Positions 1-6,173 of a stretch of DNA of 12,366 bases are shown here, one piece after another. Both the position numbers and the translations under genes were made by a program. This stretch comes from GCA-2731375 sp047518225 (GTDB taxonomy: Bacteria; Pseudomonadota; Alphaproteobacteria; GCA-2731375): contig JAKZRK010000166.1 in NCBI GenBank assembly GCA_047518225.1, positions 1 to 12,366 of the forward strand, written 5' to 3'. The notes beneath the pieces were generated by a model that was not told where the DNA came from, made no database searches, and worked only from the letters and a program-made list of their open reading frames with translations. The first letter of the stretch is position 1, and the number at the start of each line of letters is the position of its first letter.

Positions 1-179
1 ATGAGCGTGGTGCGCAAATTGTCATCTCACAGCATCCACGGCGTATACAGCCCCTAAAAATTGACAGGGAATTCTACAAGTGGCGTCACCTGATCGAGAA
101 TTTTTTCGGCAAACTCAAGGAGTTCAAAGGCATCGCCATGAGAGCCTGCAAACCCACGGGCCAAGCGACTAGCGAATAA
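1..179 (+). pseudogene. IS5-family transposase, C-terminal remnant
   Basis: Reading from base 3, the frame gives a peptide running from ERGAQIVISQHPRR through DREFYKWRHLIENFFGKLKE to a stop at 177-179. The string YKWRHLIENFFxKLKEFKxIAMR is typical of the C-terminal catalytic block of IS5-family (DDE) transposases, and its glutamate (in LIEN) is the position of the last catalytic acid. The usual ending after the IAMR block, a short hydrophobic stretch rich in Ala and Leu, is missing and replaced by unrelated residues before the stop. The 5' part lies outside the window. I read this as a decayed or truncated insertion sequence; no inverted repeat marking its end is visible. Family assignment is confident. 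That it is inactive is an inference from the abnormal ending. Confidence 0.8.
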
Positions 180-497
180 AGACCTGCTAACCGAATTTCG
201 ATGGTTCCGTGATAGCGCCAGCGTGTTGGCTGCATACACATCAGACATTAATCGGGCATGGCACGGTGCGTCTCTGCCCGATAGACCAAAGCTGCCAAAC
301 CGAGGGCGCAAATAAATTGCTGAGTGCCTCACCAGGGCCGGCGCCCACTTCGAATAATAGCTACTCTTCACGCGCATCAAACATTTCAGATGCGATCTCA
401 ATCTCGTCCGTATCAAATGTCGGTCTGTCCGTCACAACAGAAACTCATTTCTCGCTACGTCAGCCGAGTAGTTCTCCGAATTGCGTCCCAAAAATTA
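180..497. other. Gene-free stretch downstream of the IS remnant
   Basis: About 320 bp between the transposase stop and the end of the dehydrogenase gene. Open frames cross it on both strands, but none has a recognisable domain, a ribosome binding site or the GC-rich third positions of the neighbouring genes. Base composition looks lower in GC than the surroundings. I see no RNA gene and no clear terminator. It is probably IS-derived or decayed DNA. Confidence 0.5.
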
Positions 498-1280
498 TCA
501 CTTATCGAACTTCGGCGCGCTGGCGCTGCCGCCGCCGTCCACGGCGATGCGTTGGCCGTTGACGTAGGTGTTTGCTTCCGAGACCAGATAGCGCACCGCG
601 TTGGCGATATCCTCGGGCTGGCAGACGTGGCCGAAGGGCATGTCAGCGTCCAACTGGCGCAGATCATCGATGCCCGAGCGGGCCTTGACCAGGCGGCGGC
701 CCATGTCGGTTTCCACCAACGGGGGCGCGACGATGTTGGTGCGGATGTTGTGGCGGTGTTCCTCCTTGGCCAGGGTAAAGGCCAGGGCCTCCATGGCCGC
801 CTTGCCCATGTTGTAGGGGTTGCCGAAGGCGCCATAACTGTCGGTCGCGACCGAGGAAATCATTACGATGTCGCCGCGCTCCTGCTCGCGCATCATGGGC
901 AGCACCAGTTTCGAGAGATAAAACGGCCCGAAGGCATGCACGCGGACCACCCGCTCCATCTCCGCCGGCTCGGTATCGGCTACCGATTGGCCCCGGCTGG
1001 CGATGCCCGCGTTGTTGACCAGGATGCCGATCGGGCCCATGGCGGCGCCGATTTCGGCCACCATGGCCGTGACTTCGTCCAGATCGTCGACAGAGGCCTG
1101 AAAAGCCACCGCCTTGCGGCCCAGGGCCTGGATTTCCGCTACCGCATCCCCCGCCGCCGCTTCGTCGCGGCGGTAATTGACCGCGATATGGGCGCCATCC
1201 CTGGCTAGCCCCACGGCGATGGCGCGGCCAATGCCACGGCCCGCGCCGGTAACCAGGGCGATACGTCCATCCAGTGACAT
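498..1280 (-). CDS. SDR-family NAD(P)-dependent oxidoreductase (260 aa)
   Basis: A classical short-chain dehydrogenase that should interconvert an alcohol and a ketone using NAD(P)H, in the cytoplasm. The Rossmann nucleotide-binding motif TGAGRGIG is at residues 11-18, NNAG at 89-92, the catalytic serine at 143 and YNMGK at 156-160 (Tyr156, Lys160). The C-terminus has the usual PEDIANAVRYLVS and VDGG elements. Aligned with FabG, the catalytic-tetrad asparagine is His115 here (RVHAFG). I chose the ATG at 1280 because AAGGAG lies 7 bases upstream and the protein then begins MSLDGRIALVTG as in the family. The open frame extends 32 codons further upstream, but that extension lies largely in repeat DNA. 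The gene is downstream of, and in the same direction as, the carboxyltransferase and racemase genes, separated by a truncated miniature element. The substrate is unknown, perhaps a hydroxyacyl-CoA by context. Confidence 0.9.
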   Translation of the reverse strand: MSLDGRIALVTGAGRGIGRAIAVGLARDGAHIAVNYRRDEAAAGDAVAEIQALGRKAVAFQASVDDLDEVTAMVAEIGAAMGPIGILVNNAGIASRGQSVADTEPAEMERVVRVHAFGPFYLSKLVLPMMREQERGDIVMISSVATDSYGAFGNPYNMGKAAMEALAFTLAKEEHRHNIRTNIVAPPLVETDMGRRLVKARSGIDDLRQLDADMPFGHVCQPEDIANAVRYLVSEANTYVNGQRIAVDGGGSASAPKFDK

Positions 1281-1292
1281 GATTGTCTCCTT

Positions 1293-1488
1293 GAGCGCTT
1301 CCGGGCTATTCTGGGTCATTTGACCGCCCACCAAGACCCCGTGGGTAGGCGCGGTTCGCAGGCCGATGTGGGACATCGTCCAAGAACCGCAACGCAGCCA
1401 CGGGGCCTTGGTGAACGGCCTTCGGTGGCGCCCCTAAGCCATTCGGATGCGTTGCGCCGCTTGCCCGATATACCATATCGCGCTGCGC
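1293..1488 (-). mobile_element. Truncated copy of the cloverleaf miniature element
   Basis: This stretch matches the reverse complement of 9316-9511 with 7 mismatches over 196 bases by manual count. It keeps one terminal inverted repeat (starting GAGCGCTTCCGGGCTATT at 1293), the whole of one internal hairpin arm and half of the second arm. Homology stops abruptly after 1488, and the other end (about 64 bases in the complete copy) is missing. Three of the mismatches fall in the 21-bp stem of the retained arm and break its pairing, so this copy looks older than the one at 9252-9512. It fills the whole gap between the carboxyltransferase stop and the dehydrogenase ribosome binding site and also encodes the last 17 residues of the carboxyltransferase. 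Confidence 0.85.
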
Positions 1489-3047
1489 GGCGGATTTTTG
1501 TCGGGACGCCGGGCTGGGCAGCGGTCGAAGGTATCGCAGAGGATCTGCCGGGTTTGGCGCGGGTCGATCACCTCGTCGATGCCGAAGGCTTCCGCCGCCC
1601 TGCGGGCGCCAAGCTGGCTGTTGAATAGATTTATTATCTCCTGGCGCCGGGCGGCGGGGTCAACCGCCGCTTCATAGTCCCGGCGATAGGCCACATCGAC
1701 CGAGCCTTCCACGGACATGGCGCAGATTTCCGCCGTGGGCCAGGCGAAGGCGCCATCGGCCTCGAAACCCCTGCCGCCGCCCATGGCGTAATAGCCCCCG
1801 CCATAGCCCTCGCGCAAAACGATGGAGACCCGGGGCACGCTGGCCTGGCCCAATTCAAACAGCAGCCGGCCGGAGCGGCGGCCCAGGCCGCTTTTTTCCG
1901 CTTCCGAGCCGATGGCGAAGCCGGGCACGTCGATCAGGATGACGAGGGGCAGGCCATAGGCATCGCAGAGTGCGATAAAATGCGCCGCTTTCTCGCACGC
2001 CTTCACATCCAGCATGCCGGCCAGGTGGCGGGGTTGATTGGCGACAAAGCCCACGGGCCGGCCGTTCAGGCGCGCGAATGCGGTCACCATGTTGCGGGCA
2101 TAGGTGGGCTTTATCTCGAACACGCTGCCCTGGTCGCCGACCAGTTCGATGATCCGGCGCACATCGTAGGCCTTGCGCGGGCTTTCGGGAATAATATCCA
2201 GCAATTCCTGTTCGGTCCGGTCGACAGGGTCATCGGTCGGCAACATGGGCGGCTGCTGTTGTGCGTTGGCGGGCAGGTAAGAGAGGAAGCGGGCGACGGC
2301 GGTGAAGGCCTTATCCTCGCTCTCCACGGCCAGGTCCGCGATGCCATGGCGGTCGGTCTGTACGGCGGCGCCGCCCAGGGACTCCTTGTCGATATCCTCC
2401 CCCAACCCCGCCTTGACCAGGGCCGGACCGGCCATGCCCATGGTCGAGCCGCCGCGCACCATGACCACGAAATCGGCCAGGGCGGCGTAATTGGTCGGCC
2501 CGGCGAAACCCTGGCCCAGCATGGCCATGGCCATGGGCACCCAGCCGGAATTCCGCGCGAGGAGTTGAAACACCGGCCCGGCACCAGCGAAATGGCGCGA
2601 ATCCTGGCCATCCTGAATGCGGTGGCCGCCGCCCTCCAACAAAGCCACCAGGGGCAGGCCATGTTCCGTGGCGCGGAGGATGGCGCGGTTGGTCTTCGAC
2701 GAACCATGCTTGCCCGTACTGCCACCCAGCACCGTGTAATCGTGGGACATGATGGAGACCGCCCGGCCATCGATCAGTCCACTGCCGGTGACCACGCCAT
2801 CCGCCGGGGCGACCAGATCGGCGTTGAAGCCGGTATCGCGCAGGGGTTCCACCAGACTGCCCATTTCGCGGAAGGAGTCCGGATCGCAAATCCGCGCGAT
2901 GCGCTCCCGGGCGGTATATTTGCCCTGCTTGTGCTGCCGGGCCACGGCGTCGGGGCGGCCTTCGTCCAGGATCGCCCGGCGGGCCTCTTCGATAATCCGA
3001 AGTTTCGCCCGCCCGCTATCCTCGCCGCCCCCGCCCTCCGTACTCAT
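1434..3047 (-). CDS. Acyl-CoA carboxylase carboxyltransferase (beta) subunit (537 aa)
   Basis: The carboxyltransferase half of a biotin-dependent acyl-CoA carboxylase (propionyl-, methylcrotonyl- or acetyl-CoA type), which moves CO2 from carboxybiotin to an acyl-CoA. It has both crotonase-like halves of the family: an N-terminal half with RERIARICD (47-55), an LLEGGGHRIQDG stretch (136-147) and GGSTMGMAGP (199-208), and a C-terminal half with DVPGF (373-377) and a glycine-rich GYGGGYYAMGGG (414-425). DEVIDPRQTR at 491-500 marks the normal end of the fold. The ATG at 3047 starts 2 bp after the upstream racemase stop, so translation is probably coupled; no strong Shine-Dalgarno is visible. The open frame extends upstream inside the racemase gene, but that part has no family similarity. 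Residues 521-537 and the stop come from a repeat element. No biotin carboxylase or biotin carrier gene is in the window, so the substrate cannot be fixed. Confidence 0.9.
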   Translation of the reverse strand: MSTEGGGGEDSGRAKLRIIEEARRAILDEGRPDAVARQHKQGKYTARERIARICDPDSFREMGSLVEPLRDTGFNADLVAPADGVVTGSGLIDGRAVSIMSHDYTVLGGSTGKHGSSKTNRAILRATEHGLPLVALLEGGGHRIQDGQDSRHFAGAGPVFQLLARNSGWVPMAMAMLGQGFAGPTNYAALADFVVMVRGGSTMGMAGPALVKAGLGEDIDKESLGGAAVQTDRHGIADLAVESEDKAFTAVARFLSYLPANAQQQPPMLPTDDPVDRTEQELLDIIPESPRKAYDVRRIIELVGDQGSVFEIKPTYARNMVTAFARLNGRPVGFVANQPRHLAGMLDVKACEKAAHFIALCDAYGLPLVILIDVPGFAIGSEAEKSGLGRRSGRLLFELGQASVPRVSIVLREGYGGGYYAMGGGRGFEADGAFAWPTAEICAMSVEGSVDVAYRRDYEAAVDPAARRQEIINLFNSQLGARRAAEAFGIDEVIDPRQTRQILCDTFDRCPARRPDKNPPRSAIWYIGQAAQRIRMA

Positions 3048-3049
3048 GG

Positions 3050-4216
3050 CTAACCCTGGTAGGGTTCTGTCTGCACCACGGCGCCGCTGGCCAGCAGGGT
3101 GGAGATCTCGTCTTCCGAGAAGCCCCATTCGGCCAGGCCCTCGGAGGTGTCCTGGCCCAACACAGGCGCGGGGCCGCCGGCCTTGGCCCGGGTGCGGGAG
3201 AATTTCGGCGCCGGGGCGGGCTGGGTGACCCCGGCGATTTCGACAAAGGCGTCCCGGGCCACGTTCTGGGCGTGGCCGGGCGCTTCCGTCATGGACAGGA
3301 CCGGGGCGAAACAGATGTCGGTGCCTTCCATGATGGCGCACCATTCATCGCGGCTCTTGGTCTTGAAGACCTCGCGGTAGGTTTCGATCATTTCGGGCCA
3401 ACTATCCCGGTCCATCTGCGGCGGCATGTCCATTTGGTCCATGCCGGTTTTCTCCAGCAACTCGGCATAGAATTTCGGCTCGATAGAGCCAATGGAGATC
3501 CAATTGCCATCGGAGCACTCATAGGTGCCATAGAACGGCGCGCCGGTATCCAGGATATTGGTGCCGCGCTCGTCCGACCAAAAGCCCGAACCGTGCATGC
3601 CATAAATGGGCAGCATCAAATAGGCGGAGCCTTCCAGCATGGAGGTATCCACCACCTGGCCCTTGCCCGAGCGTTGCGCCTCCCACAGCGCGGCCATCAC
3701 GCCGAAGGCCAGGAACATGGCGCCACCGCCGAAATCGCCGGTCAAATTCAACGGCGGGATCGGCCCGCTATCCTTGTTGCCGACCGAATAGAGCACACCG
3801 GAGAGGGCGATATAATTGATATCGTGGCCGGCGGCGTGGCTGATCGGGCCATCCTGGCCCCAGCCCGTCATGCGGCCATAGACCAGCTTTTCGTTGCGGG
3901 CCAGACAGATATCGGGGCCCAGGCCCAGGCGTTCGGCCACGCCGGGGCGGAAACCTTCAACCAGGGCGTCGGCGCTGTCCACCAGACGCAGGACGGCTGC
4001 CACGCCATCGGGGTTTTTCAGATCGACGGAAATGGATTTGCGGCCCCGGCCCAATACGTCAAAGGCGGGATTCCGGCCCGAAATGCCCAGGCCTGAAGGC
4101 GCCGTGCGGTCCACCCGAATAACCTGCGCGCCCATATCCGCCAGCAAGGTGGAGCAAAACGGCACCGGCCCGATGCCGGCCAATTCAACGATCTTCATTC
4201 CCACCAACGGTCCCAT
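3050..4216 (-). CDS. CaiB/BaiF family III CoA-transferase, alpha-methylacyl-CoA racemase-like (388 aa)
   Basis: A family III CoA-transferase-fold protein that most resembles alpha-methylacyl-CoA racemase, which inverts the 2-methyl centre of branched acyl-CoA esters so that beta-oxidation can proceed. The N-terminus (VELAGIGPVPFCSTLLADMG) and the MTGWGQDGP and AGHDINYIALSG blocks are those of racemases rather than formyl-CoA transferases. His131, Asp161 and Glu246 align, at a constant offset of five, with what I recall as His126, Asp156 and Glu241 of the Mycobacterium tuberculosis enzyme; in transferases the key residue is instead an aspartate forming a CoA anhydride. Length is close to the family norm. 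The ATG at 4216 is preceded by GGGAGAG; Met7 is an alternative start. It is the first gene of the minus-strand cluster and lies 2 bp from the carboxyltransferase. A role in branched-chain acyl-CoA catabolism is inferred from both genes. Confidence 0.88.
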   Translation of the reverse strand: MGPLVGMKIVELAGIGPVPFCSTLLADMGAQVIRVDRTAPSGLGISGRNPAFDVLGRGRKSISVDLKNPDGVAAVLRLVDSADALVEGFRPGVAERLGLGPDICLARNEKLVYGRMTGWGQDGPISHAAGHDINYIALSGVLYSVGNKDSGPIPPLNLTGDFGGGAMFLAFGVMAALWEAQRSGKGQVVDTSMLEGSAYLMLPIYGMHGSGFWSDERGTNILDTGAPFYGTYECSDGNWISIGSIEPKFYAELLEKTGMDQMDMPPQMDRDSWPEMIETYREVFKTKSRDEWCAIMEGTDICFAPVLSMTEAPGHAQNVARDAFVEIAGVTQPAPAPKFSRTRAKAGGPAPVLGQDTSEGLAEWGFSEDEISTLLASGAVVQTEPYQG

Positions 4217-4233
4217 GGCGTCTCTCCCAATCT

Positions 4234-4286
4234 GTTACCCGATATACCTATTCGGGTGACAATAGCGGAAGCGGACCGCGCGGCAA
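4234..4286 (-). promoter_or_regulatory. Candidate promoter and operator of the racemase-carboxyltransferase operon
   Basis: GTTACCCGA at 4234-4242 and TCGGGTGAC at 4252-4260 form an inverted repeat (8 of 9 positions) with a 9-bp spacer, 18-44 bases before the racemase start. On the minus strand, TTGCCG (4286-4281), 16 bases, then TATTGT (4264-4259) could be a sigma-70 type promoter, which would place the palindrome at the transcription start. This would fit a repressor of the TetR or GntR kind often found with acyl-CoA operons. No regulator gene is adjacent. The palindrome is clear; its function is inferred. Confidence 0.35.
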
Positions 4287-4325
4287 ATCCCCCAGTCAAA
4301 TCTACCGGTGTCGCCTTGGTGCGTC

Positions 4326-4814
4326 TTACCAGTCCGTGATGCCAACCATACGCGGCGCGGTGGCGTTCAGGTCGTGCAGTAGATAGGCGGGCGCCGCCAC
4401 GTCGTGATTACAGCGCTGCAGGCTCCGTACCTGGGCCCAGGCGCGGCCCCCCAGGGCGCCGGGCGCCAGGGCCACGAGAGCACGGTCCAGCCGGCCGGGA
4501 AAACCGCCCCTGTCCAACGACGGCTCCGGCCCCAGGAAAATCACCAGATGATGGTCCCGGGCCGGCACGCGCAGCAAGGCGCAACGGCCGGCGGCTTCCT
4601 GCAACAGGGGCAGGGCCAAGTGGTCCGGCAGGCCGCCAAATTGAACCAGATACAACGTCAGGGAAATCTTCACCGCGCCCAGGCGGCTGAGCAGCGCCTG
4701 CAACTCGTCCAGCAGATCGCCATTCGCGCCCAGGTCCTCGCCGCCACCGCCCGGTTCAAAAGGTGCAATGCCCGGGCCGTGGTAGGTGCCGTGGTGATGC
4801 TTGAATTGTTTCAA
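4326..4814 (-). CDS. Hypothetical protein (162 aa), probable TTG start
   Basis: I do not recognise this protein. The frame has strong third-position GC and a normal soluble-protein composition, with an N-terminal His/Gly/Pro-rich stretch (KHHHGTYHGPG), then a leucine-rich segment (DLLDELQALLSRLGAVKISLTLYLVQFGG) and a C-terminal half with RVPARDHHLVIFLGPEPSLDR. There is no signal peptide or membrane helix. A stop codon lies four codons upstream of the TTG at 4814 and no in-frame ATG occurs for a long way downstream, while GAGGG sits 6 bases before the TTG, so TTG is the best start. It is divergent from the membrane protein at 5000. The opposite-strand open frame over the same bases looks like a shadow with poor composition (rich in Gln and Arg). 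It could be a lineage-specific conserved protein. Confidence 0.6.
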   Translation of the reverse strand: MKQFKHHHGTYHGPGIAPFEPGGGGEDLGANGDLLDELQALLSRLGAVKISLTLYLVQFGGLPDHLALPLLQEAAGRCALLRVPARDHHLVIFLGPEPSLDRGGFPGRLDRALVALAPGALGGRAWAQVRSLQRCNHDVAAPAYLLHDLNATAPRMVGITDW

Positions 4815-4999
4815 AATTCGCCCTCAACAATTTCACCGGCGCAGGATCCATTAAGCCGGACAGACAGGGGCATTGGCAGGGCAACATTGTGACAATTTCA
4901 GGGCACGATCGTTGGCCTGGAAATCATGCGTGAAATGGCGATCCGCCCCATATTAATAGGGAGGCTCGACCTAAATGGCGCAAAAAAGAGGAGGCCCAT

Positions 5000-5398
5000 A
5001 TGGAACCGATTAGCGTGGCTGAATTAATCGCGCGAATTATGGGACCGGTCTATGTCATTGTTGCCTTTGGCTTGCTGGCAAAGCCGGAGGCCTACCGCAA
5101 GATGACAGTTCAAATTTTTGACCAGCCGGCCCTGAGTTACCTGGGCGGACTATTGGCCCTTGCCGTGGGGGTTGCGATCCTGACGTTTCATTTCGTCTGG
5201 CGCGCCGAGTGGGTGTTGCTGGTGACCATCATTGGTTGTTTTGCGACGGCGAAAGGGGCGGCATTGATCATCGCGCCAAACTGGCTTCTGCGCACCTGGA
5301 AACCGCTGCTGGATGTGCCCGGCGTTATTCGTGCCGGCGGGTTGGGCGCGCTGATCCTGGGACTGTTCCTGGCCGGCAAGGGTTATGCCCTTATTTAG
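5000..5398 (+). CDS. Small four-helix integral membrane protein (132 aa)
   Basis: No family name can be given from sequence alone. The protein has four hydrophobic segments, at about residues 8-26, 45-64, 70-92 and 108-128, separated by short polar turns (KPEAYRKM, WRAE, RTWKPLLD), so it should lie in the inner membrane with almost no soluble part. A strong ribosome binding site (GAGGAGG) precedes the ATG, and an AT-rich TATTAAT about 45 bases before the start could be a -10 box. The next plus-strand gene starts 186 bp downstream. Third-position GC is a little lower than in the operon to its left but consistent with coding. Function unknown. Confidence 0.8.
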   Translation: MEPISVAELIARIMGPVYVIVAFGLLAKPEAYRKMTVQIFDQPALSYLGGLLALAVGVAILTFHFVWRAEWVLLVTIIGCFATAKGAALIIAPNWLLRTWKPLLDVPGVIRAGGLGALILGLFLAGKGYALI

Positions 5399-5584
5399 GG
5401 GCTGGCAATAGTCGGAATGTGCTCTGCCTCGGGCGCGGGTTCACTTGTCGGTCGGCTTGGCGGTATTCGGGCCGCTCCGCCAGCAATAGCCAAGGTGTGG
5501 GGCTATTATTTCTTGGCAAACCTTAACAAAACCTTGCCGCTGAATTCGTGGCGATCTATGCAGGGCCTAAAGGAGATAAGATCC

Positions 5585-5926
5585 GTGCCGCCAAAACATA
5601 ATCCACTGCGCCTGAACAAATTGCAGTTAAAGACCCTGACCCTGTTTCAGGAATTGGCCCGCTCGCCCGAGACATCGTCGGGCCAGGAGGACGGCGGCTT
5701 CCTCATCACCTCTATTCCCCAACCCCACGGCAATCACTTCCATCTTGGCGCCGGCGTGGTGATGGGGGCGGACGCCTCGGGCCTTGGGAACCAAAGCGTC
5801 TGGCGCGCCTTGGAACGCAAGGCCTTGATTGAAAGCAGTTTTCCCATGGGCCTGGTCCTGACGCCCGCGGGCAAGGAATATGATACCGGCCTGCGGGAAC
5901 AGCTCCTCCACATCGCGGATCACTAA
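5585..5926 (+). CDS. Conserved-looking hypothetical protein with PHGNHFH cluster (113 aa)
   Basis: I recognise the general look of this protein from alphaproteobacterial genomes, but it has no function I can name. The GTG at 5585 is chosen because AGGAG lies 9 bases upstream and the protein then starts with the basic segment VPPKHNPLRLNKLQLKTLTL; the frame is open further upstream but without a better site. The middle has PQPHGNHFHLG (46-56), with His48, His51 and His53 spaced as in a metal site. The C-terminal half (SVWRALERKALIESSFPMGLVLTPAGKEYDTGLREQL) resembles the wing and tail of a winged-helix protein. It lies 248 bp before znuC in the same direction, with a decayed cytochrome gene on the other strand in between. 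A metal-linked or regulatory role is only a guess from the histidines and the neighbours. Confidence 0.75.
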   Translation: MPPKHNPLRLNKLQLKTLTLFQELARSPETSSGQEDGGFLITSIPQPHGNHFHLGAGVVMGADASGLGNQSVWRALERKALIESSFPMGLVLTPAGKEYDTGLREQLLHIADH

Positions 5927-5944
5927 CCACGAGGCCGGCCCGGC

Positions 5945-6136
5945 TTAATCAATACCGTTGGCCCGCTGCACTTCACGAATAAATTGGATGATGGCCTGGA
6001 CTTCCATGCGCCGGATCTGGGGTTGGGGCGGCATGTCGCCAAAGCGCCAATGGTGTTGCCGGGTACCGGCGGTGGCGGCACGCAGGAACGCCCCGTCGCC
6101 ATGATGGTTGGGTTCGTAAATTCGATGGCGCGGGAC
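5945..6136 (-). pseudogene. Cytochrome c, C-terminal remnant
   Basis: On the minus strand, 63 codons in one intact frame end at a TAA at 5947-5945. They read HRIYEPNHHGDGAFLRAA, then QHHWRFGDMPPQPQIRR, then FIREVQRANGID. This is the C-terminal half of a small class I cytochrome c of the kind whose axial methionine sits in GDMPPQP. The N-terminal half with the haem-attachment CxxCH is absent. Similarity stops at about 6136, where the znuC promoter region begins, and no start codon is available in this frame. It cannot make a haem protein. The frame itself has no stops or frameshifts, which suggests a fairly recent truncation. The identification rests on motif recognition, not a search. Confidence 0.75.
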
Positions 6137-6156
6137 AATGGTCAAATTAATCAAAA

Positions 6157-6171
6157 TGATATAACATAACA
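6157..6171 (+). promoter_or_regulatory. Zur-like operator at the znuC start
   Basis: TGATATAACATAACA is an imperfect palindrome with half-sites TGATAT and ATAACA (TGTTAT on the other strand). AT-rich palindromes built around GTTAT/ATAAC are the usual form of alphaproteobacterial Zur boxes, and a zur gene lies 1.7 kb downstream. The site ends 2 bases before the znuC ATG and includes TATAAC, a possible -10 box. There is no Shine-Dalgarno in the few bases between, so the znuC message may be leaderless or nearly so. Binding by Zur is inferred. Confidence 0.5.
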
Positions 6172-6173
6172 AT

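Noticed and set aside
324..1208. Long plus-strand open frame opposite the dehydrogenase
   Set aside because: It is rich in His, Arg and Gly with no domain, and covers a complete SDR gene with all motifs and a good ribosome binding site on the minus strand.
1320..1628. Open frames inside the miniature elements (also at 9166-9538) as small proteins
   Set aside because: They read through palindromic DNA, differ on both strands, and have no ribosome binding site or third-position bias; better explained as structured repeat.
1980..3053. 357-codon plus-strand open frame opposite the carboxyltransferase
   Set aside because: It mirrors the GC-rich third positions of the real gene, contains no family motif and has an abnormal His/Gln/Gly content.
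3048..3344. Upstream extension of the carboxyltransferase to an earlier start
   Set aside because: The extra 99 residues lie out of frame inside the racemase gene, are Arg/Gly/Pro-rich and have no similarity to the family's N-terminus.
3272..4096. 274-codon plus-strand open frame opposite the racemase
   Set aside because: Same antisense artefact; the minus-strand racemase motifs are unmistakable.
4404..4892. Plus-strand frame opposite the TTG-start hypothetical protein
   Set aside because: Gln-, Arg- and Gly-rich composition and no ribosome binding site; the minus-strand frame has the better codon use.
5399..5584. Terminator after the membrane protein (GCCAAG ... CTTGGC around 5490-5517)
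   Set aside because: Only a 6-bp stem with a 20-base loop and no T-run; not convincing.
5923..6138. Minus-strand 71-codon frame with an ATG over the cytochrome remnant
   Set aside because: It is in a different frame from the recognisable cytochrome peptide and has no motif.
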